A DNA stretch of 64,000 nucleotides from Tetradesmus obliquus (GCA_030272155.1 CP126195.1:434001-498000); one strand, 5' to 3'; counted from the stretch's first letter, positions 41,296-53,295 are shown. Numbers and translations: made by a program. Notes: generated by a model from the letters alone, not told the origin.

Positions 41296-43063
41296 ATGGC
41301 TTGCAGCACTCGCCGCCGCCGGCGCTGATCAACGCCAACCTGTTCTGCCGCGCGCCCGACAACGTGCTGCTGCTGCTGGGGCTGCTGCGGCCGGAGCCTG
41401 AGGGCGTGGACGACTTCTATGCGCGATACGGCGCGCTGCAGGCAATGGCGGCGCTGCTGGCGGCGTGCCAGGACAAGCTGCAGGTGCGCTTATGTGGCTG
41501 CGCAGCATGCTTCCAGCAAGCTCTAATAGGGTGCAGGCCATGTCGGCGCTGCTGGCAGCACGCCTTGGCGAGAAGCAGGTGATGGTGTTGTGGTGGTGGT
41601 CTGGCAGCATGCTTCCAGGAGGACAACACCCGGGCATCGTCCCGAGTCTGACCCACATGCAAGCGCACCTCGTTTCACTTGTGCCTGCAGGCGTGCGTGC
41701 TGTCCAGCCCGCTGCGTGTGGTGGCACTGAGCAACCTGCTGCTGCTGCTGCTGCTGCTGCTGCCCCTGCAGGCGTGCGTGCTGATTAGCCCGCTAGGTGT
41801 GGTGGCACTCAGTGACCTGCTGCTGCTGCTGCTGCTGCCCCTGCAGGCGTGCGTGCTGTCCAGCCCGCTGGGCATGGTGGCACTCAGTGACCTGCTGGCC
41901 TCCCCTATGGAGGTGCTGCTGCTGCTGCTGCTGGGTGTCCGATGTTTGACCATTGACCCAACAATTTGCAACATTCATGCCTGCAGGCGTGCGTGCTATC
42001 CAGCCCGTTGGGTGTGGTGGCGCTCAGCGACCTGCTGGCCTCGCCTATGGAGGTGCTGCGCAACGAGGCGCTGCTGCTGCTGGTGGGCCTGTGCAGCGGC
42101 TGCCCACAGATCGCAAACATCGCTGCCTTTGAGGGTGCTTTTGAGAGGCTGCTGGGCATCTGCGGCAGCGAGGGCGGCCCGGGGGGTGGCAATGTGGTGG
42201 TGCAGGACGCTGCGGAGCTGATGAACAACCTGCTGAGAGATAACCTGGCCAACCAGCGGCTGTTCAGGTGGGGGCTTTAGTTCTGAGTGGCCTGCCGCCT
42301 GTTGCGGGGAATCGGGCTGGGCGGAATGTACAATGTGGTTGTGCAGCAAGTGGCGAAGGCTATGCGCAATGTTATAGACAGCCGCAGTGCGCGTAAACTA
42401 AATTATGCGTGTGCTGCACTTGTGCTGTGCTTGTGCAGTACTTCATGGAACACCACCGCATCTTTGGTTTTGTTTAAAGGGGTTTACGCGCACTGCGGCC
42501 CCAGCCACAGCTGTAGACATTGACGTTGCTGTGCCTGCTGCCACCGCTGGCCGTGCATACCACAGGGAGATGGGCCACATTCAGCAGCTGCCGCAACTGC
42601 TGCACTTCACGCCACCCCCGCCAGCCCCGGCATCAGCAGCAGCCTCAGCAGCAGCAGGCATGCTGGGATCGGCAGGCCAGCTGGGAGCAGCAGCAGGCGC
42701 AGCAGCAGCGGCAGCAGGCTCTGCAGTGGGAGCTGCCGTTGCTGCTGCCGGCGGCGCTGGCGCTGCTGCATGGCCGCAGCAGGTTGCTGCTAACTACCTG
42801 TGTGTGCTGGAGACGGCGGGTCTGCTGCTGGCTGCTCCATGTTCTGCAAATGAGGAGCAGCGGGCGCAGGTGGGCGATGCAGCAGTGTGTTTAGAGGTTG
42901 GGGTTGCAGCATGGCGGCTATGCTCTGTACTGCGTGCTGTGCAAGCAAAGGTGAGCATGTGGGGAGGCTGCTGCTGGCTGCATTGCACATGTCACGCGCC
43001 AACGTCCTAGGCCTGCAGCCATGTTTACTGTGACAATGCTGCCAGTGAGTGACCCTGCCGCCT

Positions 43064-43117
<54 letters not shown>

Positions 43118-43874
43118 AACAGGAGGACGCGAACAGGCGCGCCAACCAGCAGCAGTTGGGGCAGCTGGGGCTGCTGCCGCTGCTGGCAAAGCTGGGCGCT
43201 GATGCAGGGGGGGCTCCCTCGGCAGCAGTGAGGGCACAGGTGGGGCACACACGGTGTTGACACTGCATCACTGGCTCGTGCAACGCTGGCAAATGCTGTC
43301 TTATTGGCAGCCGCAGCCGTGAGTTGTGCGCAATTGAGCAAAGTAATGGGCTGCAGTGTCTCATGTTACCTTGATGTTTTTGACGCAGTGTTGTTGTTAA
43401 CTTATGTATGCAAGTGCTCGCAAGTGCAGATTGAAAGCGTATCCAATTTGCTCCGTGCCGCTCCTTGCTGTTGCACCCCATGCAGGCGCTGTTCTGCCTG
43501 GGTGACTTAGTGCACGGCCACGCGCAGCTGCAGGAGCAGCTAGCAGGCGTGCTGGTGCAGCCGCCACCGCTGCAAGCGCGGCAGCAGCAGCAGCAGCCGC
43601 AGGCGCCAAGGCTCGGCGGCTTCCTGCCGCCGCCTGGGCCGCCGCCGGCAGGTGCCAGGGGGCAGCAGGGCGTACAGCAGCACCCGCTGCCGCTGCTTCA
43701 GGTGCGGGGAGGCTGGTTGGAGTTCCTGCAGTGTACTCCCAGACTTGGGGTTTAAATATATATGCCATCTAAAGAGATTATGTTGCAGATGATCCCATGT
43801 GGCATGTTTCAGCCGCAAGCCAATGTCTTTTCCTCAGCTTCTTGATTGCATTCTATGATTGATTGACTGATTGT

Positions 43875-43970
<96 letters not shown>

Positions 43971-44285
43971 GCGCAGGTGGCGTTGCAGCTGATCTTGCGG
44001 GGCAGCGATGCGCGGGAGCGGGCCGGGGCAGCGCACCTGATGCAGGCCTTCTGCCACGCAAACAGCCTGGGGCAGACAGCAGTGCTGTCGACACTGGCAG
44101 TCTCAGGTGGGTGGGGTCTCAGATTGTGCAGCATGTGCCTTCTTGCTGTGTGTCTCGATGCTGGACAGACTACTTTGTTGTGGTGCCTGTGAGGCAATGC
44201 ACCTCGTGTCAGTTTGGAGAGCTGTGTTGCTTCAGCGGGCTGGCAATCACTATGTTGACTGACGCACAAACTCCCTGCCACCGCA

Positions 44286-44327
<42 letters not shown>

Positions 44328-47300
44328 GCTTTGTTGCAGCGGAGCCGCGCACCTTTGGGGAGGAGCTGCTCGCAGCCCTGCTGTGCCAGCCGCCAGCAGC
44401 AGCAGCAGCAGCACCCCCACCACCAGCAGCAGCAGCAGTAGCAGCCTTCGCTCCCCCCGGCTTCACCCCACAGGGCTTGCCTAACCCAGCAGGTGTGGGT
44501 AGCCCCCGCAACACAGCAGCAGCAGCAGCAGCAGCGCCAGATCCCTTGGAGCTGCAGCTGCAGGCAGGCAGGGCAGCTAGGGTTTTGGGCTGGCTGCTGC
44601 ACCAAAACCCTGGCGGCCAGCACCGGCTGCTGGCGCTGCAGCTCAGCGAGGCCCCCGGCGGTATGCTGCTGCCGCGCTGCGTGCGGCTGCTGTCAGAATG
44701 CATGCGGCGGGCAGATGGCGCAGCACAAGCAAAGCAAGTGTGCTGCAACTTGCTGGTGATGCTCGTGGAGTGGTGTGCTGGCTGTGAGCCGGCAGTTGCG
44801 GCGCTGCTGGCAGCACCTAGCCATTTGCCGCTGCTGGTGGATGTGGTGGGTGGCCGCGTGCCTGGCGGGGACGCCAACACAGCAGGTGGGTGGGCTGGCG
44901 TTGCTGTGAGGCTGTGCTGCTGAAACACACAGTGCAAATAACTGTTATTGTGCTGTTGTTAAGCCGTGTGTGCAGTTTCGTCCTGCATGTGCTTCAATCG
45001 AGGCTGCATAGGCCAGTTGAGGCAAGGCGGCACGGCAAGCATGTCAACACCGGAGTCAATCAGACAGTGCAGCAGAGCAGGCTGTTAAATTCTTTGCTGG
45101 CAGTATGCTGTTGCGCCGCAGCAGCTCTCCATGTGCTGAGCTGGCTGCAAACTGGCGCTGTCTTTCTGCCTTGCCGCTTGTCCTGCTGCAGGCCTCGCTG
45201 CGGTGCTGCTGGGCGTGTGCCTCATGTTTGCACCCGGCTCCCCCATCAGCCAGCAGCAGCAGCAGCAGGCGGCCGCAAACGGCTCGCTGCCGCCGCCGCC
45301 GCAGTTTGCAGCCGATGCACCGGGCTCGGGGCTAATTTTCAGCCAGCTGCTGGATGTGCTGCTCAGCAGAGTGGGGCTGAGCCAGTTTTTCGGGGCCATT
45401 GATGACATGCGCGCAACTACTGCATATCAGGCGGCTAAAGCAGCGCAGCGCCGGCCGGCACATGTCACGCGCACGTCAGCAGCAGCAGCGTTAGATGCAG
45501 AGAGGTCCGGCGGCGGTGCTGGCAGCACTGGCGGTGCCTGGGGTCTGCTGTCAGATGCAGTGGCAGCAGCAGCAGGGCCTGCTGATGCAGCAGCAGCAGC
45601 AGCAGCAGCAGGCCAGTGTGTGTTGCAGCCGTATGATCATGCATTCACTCAGCTAGTAGATGAGGTGACTTCAGCAGTGCAGCAGCTTACATTAAATGCA
45701 TTCTCGGGAGCGCCGGCAGTGCCACAGCCGCCGCCAGCAGCAGCGGCAGCAGGGCCGCCGCCGCCATGGCAGCCGCCTCCTGCCAACATGCCGCTGTCCA
45801 GTGGTGGTGTGCCTGTTGGCAGCACAGCAGCGCCTCAGCCAGCAGCAGCAGCAGCAGCAGCAGGGCCGCCCGCAGTGTCAGGGCCGCCGCCTGCTTGGCA
45901 GCCTCCCCAAGCAGCAGCAGCAGGCGCAGGCGCTGCAGCTATCCCAGCAGGTGCGCCATCAGGGCTACCGCCTGCTTCGCTACCTCCTGCAGCAGCAGCA
46001 GCAGCAGCATCGGCAGTTACCGGGCCGCTGGCAGCGCTGGCAGCGCAGCTGCAGGGCCATTCTGCGGATGAGAAGCTGCACAGCGCGCTGCAGCTGATCT
46101 TGCAGCTGCAGGGCAGCTGCGCCGAGCTGCAGTCTCGCAACAGGGCGCTTGCTGAGGACCTGATCCGGCTCTCACAGAGCAAGCCGCAGCAGCTGGCGGC
46201 TGCAGAGGCAGCAGCTGAGGGTTCGGCTGCAGCGGGCAGCGGGCCGCGTAGCCATGGGGCAGCCAATGGTGTGCTGGGTGGTGGATCTGGCGATGCTGAG
46301 TCACGGGTTGCTGCGCAGCTGAGGGCCAGCAGGGCGGAGATGGAGGCAGGCGCGATGAGGTGGGGGGGGGGGGGGGGGGGGGGGGGGGGCGGGGCGGCAC
46401 CCTGTGGACTGCTTAGGATCAGCAGCAGCAGAATTAGCCTCCTGTGTTTGCGTGCTAGCCTTGCAGGCCCACCTCTGGTGCAAGGCACCTGTATTTGCTA
46501 GTCTCTAAGGTGCTGCACTTTAAGCTCAGTTGCATGCCGGGATCAGCAGGGACAGCTGGAAGGCACTCCCCACATTCCTGTCTTCGTCAATGCAGAGGCT
46601 AGTCACTGTCACCAGCCTTCAATAATGGAACGACGATGCATCATGCTGCCCGCTGCCCGTCACCGCACCACCCTGCTGCACATGCCCCTGGCCTTGCCGT
46701 CAATCACAAGCAGGCAGCAGCTGGCAGCAATGCAGGAGCGCTGGTCAGGCATGGAGGCTGCTGCTGCTGCTGCTCGTGAGGAGGCCGAGGCAGCGGCAGC
46801 AGCAGCCGCCAAGGCTGAGGCTGACCTGGCAGCACTGTCGAGTGCTTACAATGGCCTGGAGCAGCATGCATTTGAAATGGAGGAGCAGCTGCGGCGGCTG
46901 CAGGACCAGCAGCAGCAGCAGCAGCAGCAAGGGAGTGCTGGTGGTGGTGCTGCTGGGCTGAGCGAGGCGGATGTAGCGGCACGTGTGCAGGCAGCAATTG
47001 AAGAGGTGAGTCCGCAGCAATGGCAAGTGTTGTGGCTAGCTACCTGGTACTTGGCAAACAGTATGGCCAGACGGGCGTTACAACAGTGTCATCGTGCTAC
47101 AGTCAAGCTTTGTAGGTTGGCTGGATGACTGCGCCTGGTGCTTGATGCCAGTAGCTCCCTGGCGTGCGCATGTTGCTGCATACGCTGGCACAAGCCGCTG
47201 TGCTGAATGTGCTGCTGCCTGCTGTGCACCTCCCGTTGCTGTCATGTGTGTCACATGGCATTGCTGTCATGTGCTTCAGGAGCGGAGGCAGCGGCTGCAT

Positions 47301-48062
47301 GCCGAATCATCGCCGGGTGCTGCTGGCACTGCCGGGGCCGGCGATGCTGAGGCAGCCATTGCTGCTGCTGCTGCCGAGGCGCGCGCTGCTGCAGAGGCTG
47401 CAGCAGAGGAGGAGATGGAAGACTTGCTGGCTTGCCTAGGTGAGTCCACACAGATAGTCTTGCCTTGTCTGCGTTGCACTTTGACGCGGCTGGTGTCTGC
47501 AACTGGCTATGCAGTCAAACACCATGGAGACAGTTGAAACGATGGTGCCAGTTGCTGCTGGATGGCGCAGGCGTGTAGATGCAGTAGAAAGATGGAGGCA
47601 TGGTGTGTTTTATGTGTGGTAGCAGCGGCTGCGGCTGGCTGCTGGGTGTCTGCGGCCTGGTTGCGGTAGCAGAGGCAGTGCACTTGATGCAGATGCCACA
47701 TGTGAACATTCTGTCGTGCTGTAGGTGCCGCAGCTATGAACCTGGATCGCACCAGGGTGTTGCTGCCGCAGTATGGTCGCACTGCGCAGAAGCTGCTGCT
47801 TGGTGGTGCACCCTTGCTTGCGTATCGACTGCAGGTTTTGGCACTGGCACGCCTGCCGCTGCTGCTGCTGCTTATCATCGTACACTGCTGCTGCTGGCCA
47901 TGTGCAGGTGAGGAGCAGGCCAAGGTGGAGGTGCTGTCATCGCGGCTCGAAGAGCTAGGAGAGGATGTAGATAAGCTGCTGGAAGCAGTAGCAGCAGCAG
48001 CAGATGAAGAGCAAGATGATGAGGAGGGCGGGGTGCATCAGGAAGATGGGGAGCTGCTGTGA
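39859..48062 (+). CDS. USO1: General vesicular transport factor p115/Uso1 (plant GC6/MAG4)
   Basis: Fourteen exons close in phase: 39859-39910, 40000-40127, 40441-40641, 41307-41483, 41987-42267, 42566-42869, 43123-43239, 43486-43701, 43977-44106, 44340-44885, 45192-46359, 46714-47005, 47280-47439, 47908-48062 (1308 aa). p115 tethers ER-derived vesicles to the cis-Golgi. The armadillo head is clear: SEVESLLHQISDSRHAGDRRDAM, AQLAMGAMGLPVLLAVLQEDRDDLEL, SSPLGVVALSDLLASPMEVLRNEALLLL, FERLLGI...VVVQDAAELMNNLL, NYLCVLETAGLLL, ALFCLGDLVHGH, FCHANSLGQTAVLSTL, and a GLAAVLLGVC segment. A weak coiled coil (exons 11-12, LQLQGSCAELQSRNRALAEDL) and the acidic end EEEMEDLLACLG/EEQAKVEVL...GEDVDKLL follow. 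Ala, Pro and Gln tracts make it longer than plant homologues (about 900 aa). The exon 1 donor (CTCAG|GTATTT) was chosen because only it keeps phase. Confidence 0.92.
41525..41580 (+). repeat. Echo of p115 exon 4 3' end
   Basis: CAGGCCATGTCGGCGCTGCT...GAGAAGCAG|GTGATG copies the exon 4 end (41437-41489, QAMAALLAACQDKLQ|GTGCGC), 95 bp into intron 4. Confidence 0.85.
41690..41935 (+). repeat. Three echoes of p115 exon 5 5' end
   Basis: CCTGCAG|ACVLSSPLGVVALSDLL copies precede the true exon 5 (41987). They start at about 41692, 41772 and 41847; the third also includes ASPMEVL. Each ends in a (CTG)n run leading into the next CCTGCAG. The three copies are in one common open frame, which shifts relative to the true exon. 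Confidence 0.95.
43873..43970 (+). repeat. (TTGC)n tetranucleotide microsatellite at an acceptor
   Basis: About 24 units of TTGC end 3 bp before the CGCAG acceptor of p115 exon 9, so the repeat is the entire pyrimidine tract of intron 8. Confidence 0.97.
46362..46389 (+). repeat. G28 homopolymer at a splice donor
   Basis: A run of 28 G follows the exon 11 donor GAG|GTG of p115 immediately, in intron 11. It could form G-quadruplexes in DNA or RNA, and the exact length may be a sequencing or assembly estimate. Confidence 0.9.
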
Positions 48063-48976
48063 TTTACGTCAGATACTGCCAGATACTGAGGTCAACCCAG
48101 TAGATACAGCTTCAGCCAGCGGTTCCGTGATCAGGTTGTTGTGTCGGGAGCTTTGTTCGGACCTGTTTCAGCACGTGGATGTGGTTGGCGAGACACGTGA
48201 TCGCATGAGTTTGGTGGGCATGTGCTGCTGATGTGCTGCAAGCAGGGATCATATAGCTGAAGCAGCGGTCAACACGGCGGGTTTTTCAGCACTGAAACAC
48301 GTGCCTTGTATCGGAGCTGCTTTTACGACGTGTGATGGTGGTTGCACGCGTCATGTGTTATCCGAGGTTACGGGCAGCTCAAGGCTTGGACGCTGCCCAA
48401 CAAAGCACATTGATGCCTGGGTCAAAGCCGATCTTATCTACTTGCAATTAAGGTGCAGCACAAGTGTACTAACCGATCAGGACCAAGCGAAGCACATCGT
48501 CATCATGGACTCTTCAGCACAGGTTTCCATGCCTGGTTATCAGCACGAGCATCACGCTATTTAAATACTCAGTTATACACATGCTATTGTATTGGACTGG
48601 GAGGGGTTGGCAAGCCGGACATGCTGCAGAAGCTACGACGCAACATTTGCTGCTAGCAGTGTAGCCATTCTCCACCAGCACAGCATACATGCACAGTAGA
48701 AAACAGTTTTGTTCAAGTTTCACGTCATACTTTGGCAGCTGCGGCAGCAACAACGTCAGCAGGAAGGGCCCTTTCACTCTGCTGCTGCTTGCAGCTGTAA
48801 CAGCTGCATGCATGCCCATGGTGCAGCTCTGGGGTGCACATCGTCCTGCACATTGCAGCTCTGGTCTTCTAAACTCAACATTTACGGGTGCTCGTCAAAG
48901 ACAACATGCACGGTCTCTCTTTTCACGATGCCTGCGCCTCACTGCTGCCAACTGTTGTGCCGCGCGATGCTGTGTA
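48063..48976. other. 3' region of p115 and 5' region of the next gene
   Basis: No conserved coding motif was recognised. A candidate TGTAA lies at 48796-48800. Undetected upstream exons of the next gene may lie here. Confidence 0.4.
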
Positions 48977-50214
48977 ATGCAGAAGGGAGGTGCGCTGGCG
49001 GCAGCACTTGCGGGGGCATCAGCAGCAGACCTGGGCCGTGGCATGAGCAGCATCTCGCCGGCTGAACAGATGGCCATTGTGGAGGCTGCACAGGTGCGGT
49101 GCAGCAAGTGCCACAGTGTTTCTCTTGCACTATCGTGATTTAATGATACTACTAGTAGGGGATGTGATAGGTACTGTGCGATTGAGCAGATGGCCATTGT
49201 GGAGGCTGCTTAGGTGCGGTGCAGCAGCTGGCACAGTTGGCTTTCAATATATTGTAATTGCTGCAACGCGGCTGAGCAGATGGCCGATCAAAGGGCACCG
49301 GCTGAGCAGATGGCTATTGTGGAGGCGGCACAGGTGCGATGTAGCAGGCACCACAGTGTTTCTTTTGTACTATCATAGTTCAATGGTACTAGGGGAGGTG
49401 ATAGGTACTGTGCGGCTGAGCAGATGGCCATTGTGGAGGCTGCACAGGTGCGGTGCAGCAGCAGGTTGAAGCATGCATGTGCTCGTGGTATGTGCTCCTG
49501 CTTCTCCTGCTGGCTCATTTGCCTGATGCTTGCTGCAGACACTTTTTGTTTGTGACCAATTCATGGTGCAGCGCTGCGCAGCGCCTGCTGAAAGCCCACA
49601 GCAGCAACTATTCACACTTGTGCTTCTGCACTGTATGTCAGCACCGCTGCACACACCCACCCCTGCCACATGCACACGTCTTGAGTCGCGTCTGCTCCCT
49701 GCCATATGCCTTGTTCCAATTTGTTTCCCGCAGAGGGCTGCGCGGGAGTCGGACGGAGGCATGCTCATTGCGCGCAACCACAGCAGCGACGAGGCGACAG
49801 TGGGCAGCTGGGTGTCATCCATGGAAGCTGTCTGGGGGGGCCTGGCGGCATTGGAGGCGCGCACAGAGCAGCGGGCTGCTGCCAAAGCTGCAGAGGGACA
49901 GCAAGAATCTGGCGGAGGGGATGCAGTACCACTGGCAGCGGCAGTGAGCGGTGCTGCAGGACCTGCTGCTGGCAGCAGCAGTGCTCAGCAAGAGCAGGTG
50001 AGAGCTTGGTTAGGCTGCTGTTTTCATATCAGATCAGCAGCACTGTTCAGCAGAATCAGCTGCTTGTTGCACTGCATAGCATGGCTTGTGCGTCGATGCT
50101 GTTGCAGTTTGCACTGACAAACTGCTTCCCTTGCTGCTGTCTGTCGTCCTGCAGGTGGCCAGCGCTGCAGAGCAGCAGCTGCAGCAGCCTGCCGTGGCTA
50201 CCAAAGCTTCCTGA
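48977..50214 (+). CDS. Small protein of unknown function (possibly N-terminally incomplete)
   Basis: Three phase-0 exons: 48977-49093, 49734-49997, 50155-50214 (146 aa). The family is not recognised. The protein has an Ala/Gly-rich start, then SPAEQMAIVEAAQRAARESDGG, a central HSSDEATVGSWVSSMEAVWGGLAALEARTEQR that should be helical, and an Ala/Gln-rich tail ending ATKAS. No signal peptide or membrane segment is visible. Support for a real gene: consistent phase, good donors and acceptors, and tandem copies of the exon 1 end of the kind seen only at true exons here. The ATG at 48977 lies directly before a possible acceptor (AATGCAG|AAGGGAGG), so this exon could be internal and the true start further upstream. 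Confidence 0.55.
49185..49455 (+). repeat. Four echoes of exon 1 3' end of the small gene
   Basis: Copies encoding AEQMAIVEAAQ|GTGCG recur at about 49186-49214, 49269-49282 (short), 49303-49334 and 49420-49451 after the true end at 49093. They share CACCACAGTGTTTCTTTTG-type intron flanks. The copy at 49186 has a TAG just before its donor. Confidence 0.92.
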
Positions 50215-51203
50215 GCAGGGCGGTGCAGCTGGGAAAAAACAAATGCACGCCTGCTGGAGTCCGAGGCACTGAGCAGGGCACTGCAGCTGTACTGGTGCTG
50301 CTGTGCAAGCGCATCTGCAGTGGTTCTAACTCGTTTCATCAGGTCACAGTCGCCAGTGCAGATGGGATGAGCAACACCAGCACGAAGAAGATATCACAAA
50401 GTGACGCGAAAGCGACAACCACACAGTACAACACATTGGCAATTTTCTTTGATGATGCCTTATGGGAGGAGGCAGCGCATTACGCTTGCGCGGTGCAGAA
50501 TGGTAGTGGTGGTTGAGTAATTGTGCAGCAGTATCAGAGCTGCGGCTTCTGCCGTGCAACAATGGCAGATGCGTAAAGATGGCTTATGTTGTTGACGTGA
50601 TGTTGCTTGCTGTCAAAGCGTGTGATGCTTTAAATGTTTGATGGTGGTATGGAGCACACACGGGGTTTCCTAATGAGATGAATGGTATGCTTTACCGAAT
50701 GTCCCGCCAGTGTGCTTGGTGTGCGTCAGTGGTCAACCAGGCAATGACAAAACGCTCCGGCAGTACACTTGAACAGCACCTGCCGGGCCCCTGCTTGCAT
50801 GGCGCAATCTGTATATCATGCTAGCTGTGCAGTTTGCACAGCGTCTGACAGGTGACAGTGACCTAGGATGTCAACTTGGAGTAAGATACGTGTGCCGACG
50901 CGATCCTTGACTGCAGCTGTGTTGTGGTAACAGCTTGTATTGTGGTGCGACCAGCACATGGTTGGTGTGCTTTGTATGTGTGAGCCAGCTGTTGACTGGT
51001 CCTGTTGGCAATGGTGCTGCCAGCGAAACCTGTGTGCTTGATTGCTGGCATGTTGCCCAAGGTTCGATGCCGGGTTTGTGAGGGGAAATCGACACTCGTG
51101 ACGCGTGGATACAAGTGCGCCAGTGTCGCTGCTGCTGCAGCAGCAGACTGTTGCTGGCTTTGAGCAGCTGCCGGTGTCGTTTCAGAGGCTCGTGAATAAT
51201 AAT

Positions 51204-51207
<4 letters not shown>

Positions 51208-51252
<45 letters not shown>
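51208..51252. repeat. (CAG)n trinucleotide tract
   Basis: About 15 CAG units lie outside any supported gene. Confidence 0.95.
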
Positions 51253-51894
51253 CGCTGCAGCAGCAGGCACTGCTGTGATGGCGCTGTGCACAGCGCGTGC
51301 CGCCTGCTGCGAGCATGCAGAGCCGCCTTCATGTTACGTCAGGTGCTTGTGTACTGATGTGTCATGGTGCATGGCTTCCGTATGCTTGTTTGTAGTTGAG
51401 ACTGCAGGGTCTTTAGTGATGCCTCACTTTACCCCTGTTGATGTGCGAGCTCGCGACACTCGAGTGTCGTAGCAGTTGTTGAGTGTGAGCACTTTGCTCC
51501 TGGTTGTGCATGTTGCCTTGTATGGCAATACAAAATATAACAGGTAGGCTAATGATGACTGTTGCGCTGATGCAACATTGTATTTTATACCACTGTTGGA
51601 AATGTGCAGTACAAGATGCCACCGCGGCACAGCACTGCCACAGCTGTGTTGCGGCGACCAGTGTCACCAACATCTGCGTTGTGCGCTACAGCGCTCAAGA
51701 TACGGCTGCCTGGTGCAGCTGACAGCATGTGCCTGTTGTAAACGTTGTAATGATTGGGCTGTGCTTGGGTCCTTGTGGCAAGCTTGCGGCCTGCTTGCAT
51801 CAATTCGTCCTTTTGCATCAAACTCCTGGCTCGTGCAGCAAGAAAGGTAGTCAAGGCAGATGTCCTTGCGTTGTCCTTGGCGGTGTGTCCTTGA

Positions 51895-51950
51895 GTCACT
51901 CATTGGGCCGGATGTCCTTGGTCCGTTGCCCTTGAGGCCCAATGAGTGAC
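51895..51950. repeat. Inverted repeat with perfect 15-bp arms
   Basis: GTCACTCATTGGGCC (51895-51909) and GGCCCAATGAGTGAC (51936-51950) flank a 26-bp loop. TGTCCTTG motifs recur several times just before and inside it. Confidence 0.9.
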
Positions 51951-52550
51951 AGAGTTCAAGTACTGACACAATCAGTACAGGGGAAAGTGCTGCTGGACAC
52001 ACTGATGTACCCCATCTGCCATGCCTGCGATGACTGAACGGGGCTGTTGTCAGCTTCAAATCCTTTCAGGTGTTAGTGGTGGCGTATGCCGCGTGAGTAC
52101 ACCAGTGTAACCCCTCTCTCTCTGGGGCTGTTGTCGCCACGTCAGCAGGAGTTGCAGCTCCACCAACTGGCGGAGAACAGGTAAAGAGCGGGGCAAACCT
52201 TGGGGTGATCTTCAGAGTGCACTCCGAGCGCGAACATAGTGTGCAGTGCAATGGCGGGAAAAGCCAAACGAGCAGCAGCACTCCTCACGCAAGAAGCTGC
52301 TACAGTTGCGACTGGTCGTCCATAACTTTCAAAAAAAAGATAAAAATTTAAGCAAGTTTGAGGCACTGCACGGCCTCCAAGCACAATGACGCCGCACATG
52401 TACTCGTCAGCTGGCTGCTGCTGTGGCTGCTCTGCAGCTCGGCCTCCTGGGTACTGTTTCGGTATGCCTCAAGGTTCAGGTTCAAAGGTGTACCCGTTAA
52501 CTTGAGCTTACCACGCATGCATCCAGGAACAACCCCGTGGTCCTGACCGA

Positions 52551-52634
52551 GTCAGTCAGGCCGCCTGACTGACCCAGTGGTATCAGTTGTTCGGAACTCC
52601 TGCAGGAGTTGACCCAGTGGTATCAGCTGATACC
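52551..52634. repeat. Cluster of three perfect palindromes with direct repeats
   Basis: GTCAGTCAGGC-C-GCCTGACTGAC (52551-52573), AACTCCTGCAGGAGTT (52595-52610) and GGTATCAGCTGATACC (52619-52634) lie within 84 bp. The direct repeat TGACCCAGTGGTATCAG occurs at 52570-52586 and 52610-52626. Confidence 0.9.
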
Positions 52635-52799
52635 CGAACCTTGTGCCTGTCACAGCAGCGACCACTGTTCGGGCTGCTGCCTCATTCACCTCATCGATTT
52701 GAAAACGGGCACCACATGATATCGTAACACCACCTTGCAGACGTGTGTTGACAGTTTACTAGGCTTGTTCAGCAGAGCAACGAGAGCAGCATCACTCAG

Positions 52800-52930
52800 T
52801 GACAGCACCATTACGCCTGTGGTTGGCACGACGCAGCCAGGAGGTGCCGGGCCCCTGCCATCCCACAGGCAATACAGCCCTGCTGATGCCAGCCTTGTGG
52901 CAACAGCACAACACTCAAAATACCAGGCTT
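52800..52930 (-). repeat. Echo of the phosphoesterase terminal exon beyond the stop
   Basis: On the minus strand, ASAGLYCLWDGRGPAPPG copies ESAGLYCLWDGRGLAAPG of the last exon (53140-53230) and continues through the stop region (GTGATGCTG...). It lies about 300 bp downstream of the true stop. Confidence 0.88.
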
Positions 52931-53139
52931 GAGGCTGGGCTGAGCTGGCAAAGGCCAGCAATATCACCACCATTACCATGCAAACATTGCCCACTCGATT
53001 CGCCCACTCGGTTCGTCTGACTGTTGCGTGTGACTAGCCAGTAGACAGTCGTCCCCCGTGTGACAAAAAAACATTGCCCACTCGGTTGCCCAGCAGCAGC
53101 ACGTGCCTGCCCTTGAAGAACAGCATCACACCAGCGCCG

Positions 53140-53256
53140 TCATGGGCCTGTTATTGGCAGCACAGTGCCGGGTGCCGCCAGCCCCCTGCCATCCCACAGG
53201 CAGTACAGCCCTGCTGACTCAGCCCCCACAGCATCCAATGCGTACTGCACGTACCG

Positions 53257-53295
<39 letters not shown>

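Larger units (their letters stand above)
50215..53139. other. 2.9-kb stretch without a recognised gene
   Basis: No supported exon was seen. It contains a (CAG)n tract (51208-51252), a 15-bp inverted repeat (51895-51950), a palindrome cluster (52551-52634) and the copy of the phosphoesterase last exon (52800-52930). Much of 52-53.1 kb is probably the 3' region of that minus-strand gene. Confidence 0.45.

Noticed and set aside
43850..44100. Repetitive LACLLAC / QASKQASK peptides
   Set aside because: They are translations of the TTGC microsatellite in an intron.
50863..51332. Minus-strand frame with a poly-Leu/Ala run
   Set aside because: The run is a (CAG)n tract and the flanks match no family I recognise.
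52686..52994. Minus-strand frame resembling a fasciclin domain (DAALVALLNKPSK...RYHVVP)
   Set aside because: Its first half is a clear copy of the phosphoesterase terminal exon read through its stop. The fasciclin-like similarity is short and falls in the decayed 3' part.
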